From contig NZ_BDCI01000018.1 in the NCBI RefSeq assembly GCF_001613425.1, positions 124,001 to 188,000 of the forward strand: a stretch of DNA of 64,000 nt. Reading direction: 5' to 3'. Under the pieces are notes generated by a model. It was not told where the DNA came from and did no database searches. It worked only from the letters and a program-made list of their open reading frames with translations. The position numbers and the translations under genes were made by a program. Of this stretch, positions 36,992-45,749 are shown in pieces; within the stretch, counting starts at the first letter, position 1, and each line of letters starts with the position of its first letter. The DNA is from Nocardia vulneris (GTDB lineage: Bacteria > Actinomycetota > Actinomycetes > Mycobacteriales > Mycobacteriaceae).

Positions 36992-36996
36992 GGAGT

Positions 36997-37593
36997 TCAG
37001 GTTTGCGGCCCGGGGAACGGGGGCAGCGCCGCGAAACCGGGATCGACCTTGGCGGTGGGGACCGTCCGGGCGACCCAGCGGCGGGCCCGGCTCACCGGAT
37101 GGTCCGGAAACTGCGCGTCCCAACGGACTTCGTCGGCGATGTTGTAGGGCAGTTTGCCGCGCAGGCCGGGCGCGTAGGGGTGCGGCGGGAACATGTGCTG
37201 CGGGCCGAGCTGGGCCAGCAGCGCCGCCTCGCGCAGGCCGGTGGTGCCGAATTCGGGGCACAGGATCTGGAACACCGCGCTGCACCGGTCTTTCGGCACC
37301 ACGATCGAGGCCGCGAAGACCAGGCCGTGATCCCGGTTCGGCAGCGGCAGCTTCTCGATCCGCAACAGGCCGGGCAACTTGTCGACCCAGACGAGGAAAG
37401 CCTCGACCAGACAACCCGATTCGGCCGAGATCTCCGCGAGCCGGGTGCGCAGCGTGTCGAGGTCTTCCAGCGGCGCGGGCAGGTCGGGCACCAAGTCGTG
37501 GTAGGTCAGCGTGACGATGTCGCCGGTGCTGTGATCCCCCCAGGTGTTGGTGTCCATCTGTTGCAGTCCACTGATATCGAACGAGATAGGCAC
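36997..37593 (-). CDS. Hypothetical actinobacterial protein
   Basis: A 198-residue soluble protein starting at GTG (giving VPISFDISGLQQ); an in-frame ATG 12 codons later is an alternative. Codon bias is strongly gene-like. It contains TLTYHDLVPDLPAPLEDL, a central beta-sheet stretch HGLVFAASIVVPKDRCSAVFQILCPEFGTTG and a Pro-rich C-terminus. I do not recognise a domain. It is convergent with the methyltransferase gene, sharing the hairpin between them. Confidence 0.65.
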   Translation of the reverse strand: MPISFDISGLQQMDTNTWGDHSTGDIVTLTYHDLVPDLPAPLEDLDTLRTRLAEISAESGCLVEAFLVWVDKLPGLLRIEKLPLPNRDHGLVFAASIVVPKDRCSAVFQILCPEFGTTGLREAALLAQLGPQHMFPPHPYAPGLRGKLPYNIADEVRWDAQFPDHPVSRARRWVARTVPTAKVDPGFAALPPFPGPQT

Positions 37594-37660
37594 CCGCCCA
37601 CCGTAACGGCGAACACGGCACGGCCGCACACCGAATTCTGTCGGTGTGCGGCTCGGTGCC

Positions 37661-37813
37661 CTATTTCGGTTTGCGGCCCGCCTGTTCGAGCGCCAGCCGC
37701 AGTGCGTATTCGATCTGGGCGTTGACGCTGCGCAGGTCGTCGGCGGCCCACTTGGCGATGGCCTCGTGGATACCGGGATCCAGTCGCAGCAGTAGCTTCT
37801 TGCGCTCAGCCAT
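37661..37813 (-). CDS. Small ribbon-helix-helix (Arc-like) DNA-binding protein
   Basis: A 50-residue frame. The N-terminus KKLLLRLDPGIHEAIAKWAADD is a ribbon-helix-helix strand and first helix, followed by LRSVNAQIEYALRLALEQAG, the second helix; this is the Arc/MetJ/HicB-antitoxin-tail fold. It starts 12 bases after the SPFH gene stop, so the two are cotranscribed. The SPFH plus small RHH arrangement recurs in actinobacteria. It may autoregulate the pair. No toxin gene is adjacent, so a toxin-antitoxin role is unlikely. Confidence 0.75.
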   Translation of the reverse strand: MAERKKLLLRLDPGIHEAIAKWAADDLRSVNAQIEYALRLALEQAGRKPK

Positions 37814-37825
37814 GGGCTTCGGCGT

Positions 37826-38710
37826 TCAGCTGTAGAGCGAGCCGGTGTTCACGACAGGCTGGGTCGCTCGGTCACCACAGAGCACCACCAGCAGGTTGGA
37901 CACCATCGCGGCGCGGCGTTCCTCGTCGAGTTCCACCACCCCCTGCTCGGTGAGCCGGTCGAGCGCGAGGCTCACCATGCCGACCGCGCCTTCGACGATC
38001 TGCGTGCGCGCGGCGACCACCTGCGAAGCCTGCTGCCGGACCAGCATGGCCTGGGCGATCTCCGGCGCGTAGGCGAGGTGGGTGATGCGGGCCTCGAGTA
38101 CCTCGATGCCGGCCAGCTCGGTGCGGTCGCGCAACTCGACGGTGAGTTCCTCGGCCACCTCGCTGCCGTCCCGCAGGCTGGTGCGGGTGTCGTCGTGCGA
38201 GTCGTACGGGTGCGTGGTGGCCAGATGGCGTACCGCGGCCTCGGACTGGGTCTGCACGTACTCCTCGTAGTCGTCGACCGAGAAGGCGGCCTTGAAGCTG
38301 TCCACCACCCGGTAGACCACGACGGCGGCGATCTCGACCGGGTTGCCGTCGGCGTCGTTGACCTTCAGCTTCTGCGTCTCGAAGTTGCGCACCCGCAACG
38401 AGATCCGCTTGCGGTCGGTCAGCGGGAGCACCGAGAAGAAGCCGGGTTCGCTCACCGAACCGATGTAGCGGCCGAAGAACTGGACCACCTGGGCTTCGTT
38501 CGGGTTGACGATGGTCAAACCGGTCGCGCCCAGCAGCAGCACGAGCACCAGGAAGCTCGCGACGATCGCCCCGACCAGGGCGGGCACGTTCTGATCGTGC
38601 GCCATCGCGAGATACCCCAGTGCCGCGCCGCCGCCGAGCAACAGGGTGAGCACCAGCCAGGCCACCAGCACCAGGAAGCCGTTGACGTGGAGCGCGGGAC
38701 GTAGCTTCAT
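37826..38710 (-). CDS. SPFH/Band 7 domain membrane protein
   Basis: A 294-residue flotillin/stomatin-class protein. Two N-terminal membrane helices (about 12-35 and 45-65) precede the SPFH domain (70-240), which opens TGLTIVNPNEAQVVQFFGRYIGSV and contains EARITHLAYAPEIAQAML, the classical prohibitin-homology end. Such proteins form large membrane scaffolds that organise proteases and transporters. The ATG start follows GGAGGA at the proper spacing (MKLRPALH). It is cotranscribed with the small RHH protein. Confidence 0.88.
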   Translation of the reverse strand: MKLRPALHVNGFLVLVAWLVLTLLLGGGAALGYLAMAHDQNVPALVGAIVASFLVLVLLLGATGLTIVNPNEAQVVQFFGRYIGSVSEPGFFSVLPLTDRKRISLRVRNFETQKLKVNDADGNPVEIAAVVVYRVVDSFKAAFSVDDYEEYVQTQSEAAVRHLATTHPYDSHDDTRTSLRDGSEVAEELTVELRDRTELAGIEVLEARITHLAYAPEIAQAMLVRQQASQVVAARTQIVEGAVGMVSLALDRLTEQGVVELDEERRAAMVSNLLVVLCGDRATQPVVNTGSLYS

Positions 38711-38823
38711 GACATCCTCCAACTATCAAAGTGATATCACCAAGATAGCAGACGGCCCCCGGGATCCCGCGTCACGACTTCGCATACCCGCCAGAGCGCC
38801 GAGTGCGAAGAACTGCCGGACGG

Positions 38824-40185
38824 TCAGCGCCGCGCCGGGCGGATGTTGCGGTTGAACCGGAACATGTTGTGCGGGTCGTACTTTCGCTTCAGCTCGGCGA
38901 GCCGGGTGTAGGTGTCGCCGGCGTAGCCGCCTCGGGTCTGCGCCTCGTCCGCGTCGGCGCCCGCGCCGTAGAGGAAGTTGAGGCTGTGGCCGAGCGTCCA
39001 CGGTGCGAGCGCCGCCCGGATCGCCGCCTGGCTTGCCGGTGCGGTGCCCGCATCCCCGGCGTCCGTGATGACCCGGACGACGTAGGCGGCCTCGCGATGG
39101 TCCACCGCGATCTCGGCGCGCGGCTTCGCCAGGGCGCCGCCGAGGTGGCGGATGTCGATCACGGCACCGGCAGCGGAGTCCGGTCCGGCGGCGGAAAGCA
39201 AGGCGGACAACGTTTCTCCGGTCAGCGCACCGAGCAGTGCGTTGGTGGCCGCGTACGCGTGCGGGTGATCGGGATCGCTGTGGATGGTGTGCGATTCGGT
39301 GTACGGCATGACCCGCAGGTCGTCTTTCAGCCGCTCGCCCACCGCGCGCAGCGGAGCGACCAAGCGCTCGCCGTCGGCGGCGCTACCGTGGTACGCGATC
39401 CGGAACGACGCCACGAACCGGCCACGCAACGGCGCGGGCACCTGCGGAATATCGGGGAACCGCAGCATCGCCACGGTGGAGGTCAGCTCGTCGGGCACCG
39501 TCGCGGTCCAGTCCCGCCAGACTTCCAGCGCCCGTTCCACCAGCGGCGTATCGAACATCAACTGGCCGCCGTACACCTCGCTGATCGGCAGCAGGCCCAA
39601 CTCGACCGCCGTGACCACGCCGAAGTTGCCGCCACTGCCGAGCACGGCGCCGAACAGCTCGTCGCCGGGCCGCACCCGGCGCACCCGCCCGTCCGCGGTG
39701 ACCAATTCGATCGCCACCACATGCTCCGCGGCGTAGCCGAATTCCCTTGCCAGCAGGCCGATTCCGCCGCCCAGGAGGTAGCCGGCCACGCCCACCGACG
39801 GCGAGGAGCCGATCAGCGGCGCGAGCCCGTGCGCGGCGGCGGCCTCGACCAGCGCGCCCGCCCGCACCCCGGCGCCGACCCGAGCGGTGCGCGCCGCGGC
39901 ATCGATCTCGAGCCCGGCCATCCGGCCGGTGCTGATCAGCACTCCCTCGTCCGCGGCGACCGACAGGCCGTGACCGGTGGCCTGCACCGCGACCGGCAGC
40001 CCGTGCCGTGCGGCGTATTCGACGGCGGCGCGGACATCCTCGGTGTGCCGGGCACCGACGACCAGTTCGGGCCGGTGCTTGTAGGCCGTCTGGAAGCCCG
40101 CGACCTCCTCGTCGTATCCGGCGTCACCGGGGCGGAAGACCGGGCCGACGAAGGTAGCGGTGATGTTTTCTGCGGTGTTCTCCAT
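38824..40185 (-). CDS. FAD-linked oxidoreductase (BBE-like)
   Basis: A 453-residue flavoprotein of the p-cresol methylhydroxylase/berberine-bridge type. The FAD domain (about 35-210) has VVGARHTEDVRAAVEYAARHGLPVAVQATGH, where the His is the likely flavin-attachment or contact site, and the GGGIGLLAREFG loop. The C-terminus closes with the BBE motif KRKYDPHNMFRFNRNI. Members oxidise sugars, alkaloids or phenols. The cysteine needed for bicovalent flavin linkage is not apparent. It is divergent from a LysR gene across a perfect inverted repeat, so it is probably that regulator's target. Confidence 0.85.
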   Translation of the reverse strand: MENTAENITATFVGPVFRPGDAGYDEEVAGFQTAYKHRPELVVGARHTEDVRAAVEYAARHGLPVAVQATGHGLSVAADEGVLISTGRMAGLEIDAAARTARVGAGVRAGALVEAAAAHGLAPLIGSSPSVGVAGYLLGGGIGLLAREFGYAAEHVVAIELVTADGRVRRVRPGDELFGAVLGSGGNFGVVTAVELGLLPISEVYGGQLMFDTPLVERALEVWRDWTATVPDELTSTVAMLRFPDIPQVPAPLRGRFVASFRIAYHGSAADGERLVAPLRAVGERLKDDLRVMPYTESHTIHSDPDHPHAYAATNALLGALTGETLSALLSAAGPDSAAGAVIDIRHLGGALAKPRAEIAVDHREAAYVVRVITDAGDAGTAPASQAAIRAALAPWTLGHSLNFLYGAGADADEAQTRGGYAGDTYTRLAELKRKYDPHNMFRFNRNIRPARR

Positions 40186-40209
40186 GACTTCGACCCTGCC
40201 CGGGGCGCA

Positions 40210-40239
40210 GCGAGAAGTACAACAGATAGATCTTCTCGC
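40210..40239. promoter_or_regulatory. Inverted-repeat operator between FAD oxidoreductase and LysR genes
   Basis: Perfect 8-bp arms GCGAGAAG and CTTCTCGC separated by 14 AT-richer bases, in the 71-base gap between the two divergent starts. This is the spacing and position expected for a LysR-type binding site. Confidence 0.65.
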
Positions 40240-40256
40240 AACTAGAATCATCAGTT

Positions 40257-41171
40257 ATGGAACTGCGTCAGCTGCGCTACTTCGTCACGGTGGTCGAAGA
40301 GGCGAACTTCACCCGCGCCGCCGCGCGCCTGCACCTCGCCCAGCCAGGGTTGAGCGCGCAGATCCGGCAGCTCGAACGCGAACTCGGCCAGCAGCTGCTC
40401 GACCGCGGCGCCCGCACGGTGACCCCCACCGAGGTCGGCACGGCGGTGCTGGCCCACGCCCGCGCCGCACTCGCCGCGACCGAGCGCATCACCGCGACGG
40501 CGGACGAATTCGCCGGCCTGCTGCGCGGCCAGGTCCGGGTCGGCCTGATCTCGGGCGCGGCCACCGAGGCGTTCGATGTGGCCGGCGTGCTCGCCGACTT
40601 CCACGACGACCATCCGCAGGTCGGCATCAGCCTCACCGAGGACACCTCCGAACGCATGCTCGCCGCCCTCGACCGCGGCAACCTGGATCTCGCGTTGATC
40701 GGATTGACCGGCGCGCCAATGGGTTCCGGCATCGGCATGGATGTGGTGCTGGAGACCGCGGTGGTGGCCGCGGTCGCGGCAACAGACCGGGCGCACGGCG
40801 CGGAGATCGCCCTCGACGCACTGCGCGAGCAGCCGCTGATCTGCCTGCCGCCCGGCACCGGCCTGCGCGGCGTCTTCGAACTTTCCTGCGCAGCAGCCGG
40901 TTTCACGCCGAATATCGCCTTCGAGGCGGCCGCTCCCCCGCTGCTGCTGCAACTGGCGGCCCGCGGTCTGGGCATCGCCGTCGTCCCCGAGCTCACGCCC
41001 GCGGAAGCGGCGGCGTTCGGGGTCCGCGTGGTCCGGATCGTGCGGCCCGAGATGCACGGCAGGCTCGCGCTGGTCTGGCGGGCCGACCGGCCGGGCACTC
41101 CGGCCGCCAAAGTGCTGCTCGGTCAGCTACGGATCGCGCTGGGCGGCAAAACGACCGCGCCTGAGGCGTAG
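40257..41171 (+). CDS. LysR family regulator
   Basis: A 304-residue LysR-type regulator. The N-terminal winged helix-turn-helix is complete (ELRQLRYFVTVVEEANFTRAAARLHLAQPGLSAQIRQLERELG), followed by the two-lobed effector domain from about residue 90. It is divergent from the flavin oxidoreductase gene with a perfect palindrome between them, so mutual control is likely. The effector is unknown. It ends just before a hairpin. Confidence 0.92.
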   Translation: MELRQLRYFVTVVEEANFTRAAARLHLAQPGLSAQIRQLERELGQQLLDRGARTVTPTEVGTAVLAHARAALAATERITATADEFAGLLRGQVRVGLISGAATEAFDVAGVLADFHDDHPQVGISLTEDTSERMLAALDRGNLDLALIGLTGAPMGSGIGMDVVLETAVVAAVAATDRAHGAEIALDALREQPLICLPPGTGLRGVFELSCAAAGFTPNIAFEAAAPPLLLQLAARGLGIAVVPELTPAEAAAFGVRVVRIVRPEMHGRLALVWRADRPGTPAAKVLLGQLRIALGGKTTAPEA

Positions 41172-41181
41172 GACCGGACTA

Positions 41182-41209
41182 CTCCCGCACCCGAATTCGA
41201 GTGCGGGAG
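41182..41209. terminator. Bidirectional hairpin terminator
   Basis: Perfect 9-bp arms CTCCCGCAC and GTGCGGGAG with an inner CGAATTCG palindrome, between the LysR stop and the ABC ATPase stop. The right half (GTGCGGGAGCACG) resembles part of the 69-bp repeat family. Confidence 0.7.
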
Positions 41210-41218
41210 CACGACGAC

Positions 41219-42010
41219 TCAGAGCAGCCGGGACAGGAACGTCTTGGTGCGTTCGTGTTTCGGGTTGGCGAGCAGCTCGCGCGGCGCGCCGGCCTCGACG
41301 ATCACGCCGCCGTCCATGAACACCAGCTTGTCGGCCACCTCACGGGCGAAACCCATTTCGTGGGTGACCACGACCATGGTCATGCCCGACTCGGCGAGCT
41401 CACGCATGACCGTGAGCACCTCGCCGACCAGTTCCGGGTCCAGCGCGGAGGTCGGCTCGTCGAACAGCATCAGCTTCGGATCCATCGCCAGCGCGCGGGC
41501 AATCGCCACGCGCTGCTGCTGCCCACCGGAGAGCTGGGCCGGATAGGCATTCGCCTTCTCCGCCAAGCCGACTCGCTCGAGCAGCTCCTTCGCCTTGGCG
41601 ACGGCGTCGGCCTTGCGCACCTTCTTGACCTGGGTCGGCGCCTCGATCACGTTGTCCAGCACCGTGCGATGCGGAAACAGATTGAAATGCTGGAACACCA
41701 TGCCGATTTCGCGCCGCTGCCGGGCCGCCTCACGCGGGTGCAGCTCGTAGAGCTTGCCGTTCTTCTCCTGGTAGCCGACGAGTTCGCCGTCCACGTAGAG
41801 CCGTCCGGCGTTGACCTGCTCGAGATGGTTGATGCAGCGCAGGAAGGTGGACTTGCCCGAACCGGACGGCCCGATGACACACAGCACCTCGCCGCGGCCG
41901 ATCTCCAGCGAGACGCCCTTGAGCACCTGCAACGCGCCGAAGTTCTTGCAGACCCGGTCGGCGACGATCATGGGGAGTCGAGCGGTCTGCTCGACGTCGA
42001 CGCTGCTCAT
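41219..42010 (-). CDS. Polar amino acid ABC transporter ATPase
   Basis: A 263-residue GlnQ/GluA-type ATPase. Walker A GPSGSGKST is at 47-55, the signature LSGGQQQR near 160, Walker B MLFDEPTSALD and the switch histidine in VVTHEMGFA. This set is diagnostic of polar amino acid importers (PAAT). Its ATG overlaps the permease stop by four bases. It is the last of three genes: binding protein, permease, ATPase. The amino acid is not determinable; glutamate, glutamine or a cystine-type substrate are possible. Confidence 0.93.
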   Translation of the reverse strand: MSSVDVEQTARLPMIVADRVCKNFGALQVLKGVSLEIGRGEVLCVIGPSGSGKSTFLRCINHLEQVNAGRLYVDGELVGYQEKNGKLYELHPREAARQRREIGMVFQHFNLFPHRTVLDNVIEAPTQVKKVRKADAVAKAKELLERVGLAEKANAYPAQLSGGQQQRVAIARALAMDPKLMLFDEPTSALDPELVGEVLTVMRELAESGMTMVVVTHEMGFAREVADKLVFMDGGVIVEAGAPRELLANPKHERTKTFLSRLL

Positions 42011-42966
42011 TTCGCCTTCACAATCGTCTGGGCGTCGGCCAGCTCCTGCAACTGCTTACCGGTGAGCTGGCGGGACAGGCCGCGCGAGTAGTAGCGCTCC
42101 AGGTAGAACTGACCGACCATCAGCACGCTGGTGATCGCGAGATACCAGGTGGCAGTGACCAGCAGCAGCGGAATCGGCTGGAAGTTCACGCCGTAGATCT
42201 CGCGGGCCCGGCCGTAGAGGTCGGTACTCAACGGCAACGCCGTGACCAGCGAGGTGGTCTTCAGCATGCCGATGAGCTCGTTGCCGGTCGGCGGGATGAT
42301 CACCCGCATCGCCTGCGGCAGCACCGTCCGGCGCATGGTCTGGCTCCACGACATACCCAGCGCGATCGACGCCTCGCGCTGGCCCTCACCGACGGAATTG
42401 ATGCCGGCGCGGACGATTTCGGCCATGTAGGCGGCCTCGTTGAGGCCCAGGCCGATCACCGCGAAGGTGAAGGCGGCCTGCATGTTCTGCACGTTCAACT
42501 CGAACAGGTGCGGCCCCCACGGCACGCCGAGCACGATCGTCTTGTACAGCGAGGGGAACAGACCCCAGAACACCAACTGCACGAAAACCGGTGTGCCACG
42601 GAAGATCCAGAGGTACACCCAGGCCGCCGAACGCAGCACCGGGTTCGGCGAGAGCCGCATCACCGCGAGCAGCGTGCCCAGCAGGACGGCGATCGCCATG
42701 GCGAGCACGGTCAATTCCAGGGTGACGACCGCGCCCTGCACGATCCGGCTGTCGAACAGGTACTTGCGGTAGGTCGACCATTGATACGCCTCGTTCGTCG
42801 CGGCACCGTAGACGAACAATCCGACCAGCACCAGGATGACCGCGGCGGCGATCCACCGGCCGGGCCTGCGTAGCGGAACCGCTTTGATCGGCTCCGGTTC
42901 CATGGTGTCCGCTGCCGCGCCGAGCCCGGGATCGCCGGGCGCCGGCATGGTTTCGTTCGAACTCAT
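42007..42966 (-). CDS. Polar amino acid ABC transporter permease
   Basis: A 319-residue HisM/GlnP-type permease. A cytosolic N-terminus and first helix precede the transport domain (about 85-300), with the ATPase-contact loop EGQREASIALGMSWSQTMRRTVLPQAMRVIIPP. Being a single permease gene, it probably forms a homodimer. It starts five bases downstream of the binding-protein gene stop. Confidence 0.92.
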   Translation of the reverse strand: MSSNETMPAPGDPGLGAAADTMEPEPIKAVPLRRPGRWIAAAVILVLVGLFVYGAATNEAYQWSTYRKYLFDSRIVQGAVVTLELTVLAMAIAVLLGTLLAVMRLSPNPVLRSAAWVYLWIFRGTPVFVQLVFWGLFPSLYKTIVLGVPWGPHLFELNVQNMQAAFTFAVIGLGLNEAAYMAEIVRAGINSVGEGQREASIALGMSWSQTMRRTVLPQAMRVIIPPTGNELIGMLKTTSLVTALPLSTDLYGRAREIYGVNFQPIPLLLVTATWYLAITSVLMVGQFYLERYYSRGLSRQLTGKQLQELADAQTIVKAK

Positions 42967-42970
42967 CGGG

Positions 42971-43873
42971 TCAGCTCGCGGCGCCGTTGACGACCGACTT
43001 GGTGATCGCGCCCTGCTCGACGCCCCAGTTCTTGGCGATCTCGAGGTACTTGCCGTTGTCGATCAGGCTCTGCACGGCCTTCTGCAGCACGCCGGCCAGC
43101 GGCGAACCCTTCGCGACCGCCCAGCCGTAGAGCGCCTCGCCGTACGCCGTACCGGAGATCTCGATCTTGCCGTCGCTCTTCTGGATCGCGTACACCGTCA
43201 CCGGCAGGTCCGCGGCCATGCCGTCGACCTGGCCGAGCACCAGCGCGTTGGTCGCGGCGCTCTGCTCCTCGAACGACTTGATGTCGATCGCGGGCTTGCC
43301 CTCCTCGACGCACTTCTTGCTCTTGGCCGGGAGTTCGTCGGTGTCCTGAATGGTGGTGGCCTGCACGGCGACCTTCTTGCCGCAGGCGTCGTCCGGATTG
43401 ATCGGCTTGCCCTTTTGCTGGGCCCACTGGGTGCGCACGTTGAAGTAGGTCGTGAAGTCGACCTGCTGCTCGCGCTCCTTGGTATCGGTGATCGAGGACA
43501 TGCCGACGTCGTACGTACCGGCCTGAATGGTCGGAATGATCTTCTCGAACGCGGACTCGAGGTACTCGGCCCGCACGCCCAGCGTGGCGGCGACGGCGTC
43601 CATCAGGTCGACGTCGTAGCCGACGATCTTGCCGCTCGGATCCTTGTACTCGTTCGGCTGATACGGAATGTTCACGCCGACGACGAGCTTGCCGGACTGC
43701 TTGATCTTGTCGGGGAGCTGCGCCGCGATCGAGTCGACCTTGTCGACCTTCACCTTGTCGACGGCGGGTCCGGAGTCTTCGGTATTACTACAGCCCGTCA
43801 GCACCAGTGCGCCTCCTGCGAGTACACACATCGCCTGCAGGGCGCGCCTGCCAAGAACCGATCGAACAGACAC
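42971..43873 (-). CDS. Polar amino acid ABC transporter substrate-binding lipoprotein
   Basis: A 300-residue periplasmic-type binding protein (SBP_bac_3). The signal ends in the lipobox LTGC, so it is lipid-anchored. Core signatures are VVGVNIPYQPNEYKDPSGKIVGYDVDLMDAVA and the VGMSSITDTKEREQQVDFT strand. The GTG start is chosen because GGAGGG precedes it by five bases; an ATG five codons upstream would swallow that site. First gene of the amino acid importer operon. Confidence 0.92.
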   Translation of the reverse strand: MSVRSVLGRRALQAMCVLAGGALVLTGCSNTEDSGPAVDKVKVDKVDSIAAQLPDKIKQSGKLVVGVNIPYQPNEYKDPSGKIVGYDVDLMDAVAATLGVRAEYLESAFEKIIPTIQAGTYDVGMSSITDTKEREQQVDFTTYFNVRTQWAQQKGKPINPDDACGKKVAVQATTIQDTDELPAKSKKCVEEGKPAIDIKSFEEQSAATNALVLGQVDGMAADLPVTVYAIQKSDGKIEISGTAYGEALYGWAVAKGSPLAGVLQKAVQSLIDNGKYLEIAKNWGVEQGAITKSVVNGAAS

Positions 43874-44013
43874 AGCAGCCCTCCACATTTCGGATTCAAG
43901 AAACCCGGGTGTCACCACCCGTTGGCAATCTAAGCGACCGAGACGCTTCGTGCTGGACAGTAACGGAAGATTGATCCGTTCCGTGCTGAACACTCCGAGC
44001 TACAACACCATGA

Positions 44014-45108
44014 CTACCGGCGGTGGACCCTAGCACAGACCTGTTCGGTGAACTCGCTCGTCGAGGCCAGTCCGCCCAGGTCGGCGGTGGCGATGCCGGC
44101 CTCGAAGGTGGCCGCGACGGCGCGTTCCACCCGCTCAGCGGCCTGTCGCAGCGCGCCGCTGTTACGGCCGTCACGGTCCCGAGTTCCCAACCAGCGCAAC
44201 AGCATTGCCGCCGACAGTTGCAGCGCCGCCGGATTCGCGCGGTTGTGCCCGGCCAGCGCGGGCGCCGCGCCGTGCACCGCCTGCGCCATCGCGTGCGTGG
44301 CCGAGCAGTTCAACGAGGCGGCCAACCCTAGCGATCCGCTGAGCTCTCCGGCGAGGTCGGACAGGATGTCACCGAAGAGATTTTCGGTGACCAGAACGTC
44401 GTAATCGGCGGCGGCGCGCACCAGATGCGCGGCCGTCGCGTCGACGTGTTCGTCGTCGACCTCGACCCCCGGATAGGCGTGGGCAATTTCATAGCACACA
44501 TCGCGGAACAGGCCCATGGTCATCGGCAACACGTTTGCCTTGTGCACAATGGTCAGTCGTTTGCGCCGCGTCGCGGCGAGCCGGAGGGCCTCGTGCGCAA
44601 TCCGCTCACACGCCTGCCGAGTCACCACGCCGACCGCCATGGCCACATCCTCGGTGGCGCGGAACTCCCCCGATCCGGCGAACATATTGCGATCGGCGTA
44701 GAAACCTTCGCTGTTCTCCCGGACGATCACCAGGTCGATGGCGGGCGCGAGCGCGCGGACCCCGGCGAAGGCACGAGCCGGCCGGATATTGGCGTACAGG
44801 CCGAACTGTTTCCGAATCGCGCCGCCCGGCGCCGCGCGATGCTGTGGCGGATAGGACGCGTTGTCGTGCGGGCCGAGAATCCAGGCGTCGACCTCGGCCA
44901 GCGCGTCGAGGGTCGGCCGCGGCAACGGGTCACCGTATTCCTCGATCGCCCGATGTCCCATGAGCAGCGGCACCCATTCGATCGGCGACGCGCCCGCCGC
45001 CGCCACGGCCTCGTCGACGACCTGCCGGGCGGCCCGCACCACTTCCGGCCCGATGCCGTCACCGTCGATCAGTCCGAGCCGTACCGGCCCGTTGGTTCGA
45101 TCCGTCAC
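44014..45108 (-). CDS. Isocitrate/isopropylmalate dehydrogenase family protein
   Basis: A 364-residue NAD(P)-dependent beta-decarboxylating dehydrogenase. The metal-site region LFGDILSDLAGELSGSLGLAASLN and the substrate-binding IVRENSEGFYADRNMF are intact, as is the N-terminal IDGDGIGPEVV. The substrate loop does not match canonical LeuB (which usually has a longer LRREKKLD-type loop); the short VRENSEG form is seen in tartrate, homoisocitrate and uncharacterised relatives. It lies near a stand-alone LeuA-type regulatory domain (45750-46184), hinting at a chain-elongation pathway, but the two are not in one operon. The true leuB may lie elsewhere. Confidence 0.8.
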   Translation of the reverse strand: MTDRTNGPVRLGLIDGDGIGPEVVRAARQVVDEAVAAAGASPIEWVPLLMGHRAIEEYGDPLPRPTLDALAEVDAWILGPHDNASYPPQHRAAPGGAIRKQFGLYANIRPARAFAGVRALAPAIDLVIVRENSEGFYADRNMFAGSGEFRATEDVAMAVGVVTRQACERIAHEALRLAATRRKRLTIVHKANVLPMTMGLFRDVCYEIAHAYPGVEVDDEHVDATAAHLVRAAADYDVLVTENLFGDILSDLAGELSGSLGLAASLNCSATHAMAQAVHGAAPALAGHNRANPAALQLSAAMLLRWLGTRDRDGRNSGALRQAAERVERAVAATFEAGIATADLGGLASTSEFTEQVCARVHRR

Positions 45109-45302
45109 CGTCTCATCCTCGCCTCGCCCGGCTCGGGTCCACGCACCGACCCCCCACCCGCGGGTAGTGCCGCCGTGATTTCCCGGCGACGGACGTGGGT
45201 ATCCGGCGAGAGGACGGCGATTAGGGGCGGGCGCCCGTGCAGCCCATGGAAGATTAGAGCAACGGTCGGCGTTATAGCCGACATACCGAATGAGAGGACG
45301 TC

Positions 45303-45677
45303 ATGGTCACCCAGACGCTGACCCAACAGAATTTCGAAGAGGTAGTCGCCGGAAACGACGTGGTACTCGTCGATTTCTGGGCTGAGTGGTGCGGCCCGTG
45401 CAAGAGCTTCGCGCCCACCTTCGAGGCCTCGTCCGAGAAGCACAGCGATGTCGTACACGGCAAGGTCGACACCGAGTCCGAGCAGGGGCTCGCGGCCGCC
45501 GCGAACATTCGCTCGATCCCGACCATCATGGCCTTCCGCGAGGGCGTGCTCGTGTTCGCACAGCCCGGCGCCCTGCCGCCCGCCGCGCTCGAAGACCTGG
45601 TCACCCAGGTGAAGGGTCTGGACATGGACGAGGTGCGCAAGCAGCTCGCCGAGCAGCAGGCCGGTGCCGAGCAGTAA
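45303..45677 (+). CDS. Thioredoxin
   Basis: A 124-residue thioredoxin with the active site WCGPC (Cys30-Cys33) and the conserved cis-proline in SIPTIM. Family landmarks VLVDFWAEWCGPCKSF and KVDTESEQGLAAAANIRS are standard. A C-terminal extension of about 15 residues beyond the fold ends in a Gln/Ala-rich tail. The ATG follows GAGGACGTC. Single gene with a strong terminator. A cytosolic disulfide reductase reduced by thioredoxin reductase. Confidence 0.93.
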   Translation: MVTQTLTQQNFEEVVAGNDVVLVDFWAEWCGPCKSFAPTFEASSEKHSDVVHGKVDTESEQGLAAAANIRSIPTIMAFREGVLVFAQPGALPPAALEDLVTQVKGLDMDEVRKQLAEQQAGAEQ

Positions 45678-45697
45678 TTCGCTCGAAACGCCGACCG

Positions 45698-45735
45698 AAC
45701 AGGGCCGTCCCTCCCCGCGGAGGGACGGCCCTGTT
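45698..45735. terminator. Bidirectional thioredoxin terminator
   Basis: Perfect 17-bp stem (arm AACAGGGCCGTCCCTCC) with a four-base loop, 21 bases after the thioredoxin stop and followed by TTCTT. It also faces the end of the LeuA-domain gene on the other strand. Confidence 0.85.
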
Positions 45736-45749
45736 CTTGCCGGTGGGAC

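Noticed and set aside
37661..38710. Toxin-antitoxin pair for the small ribbon-helix-helix protein.
   Set aside because: The partner gene is a membrane SPFH protein, not a toxin, and no HicA/RelE-like gene is adjacent.
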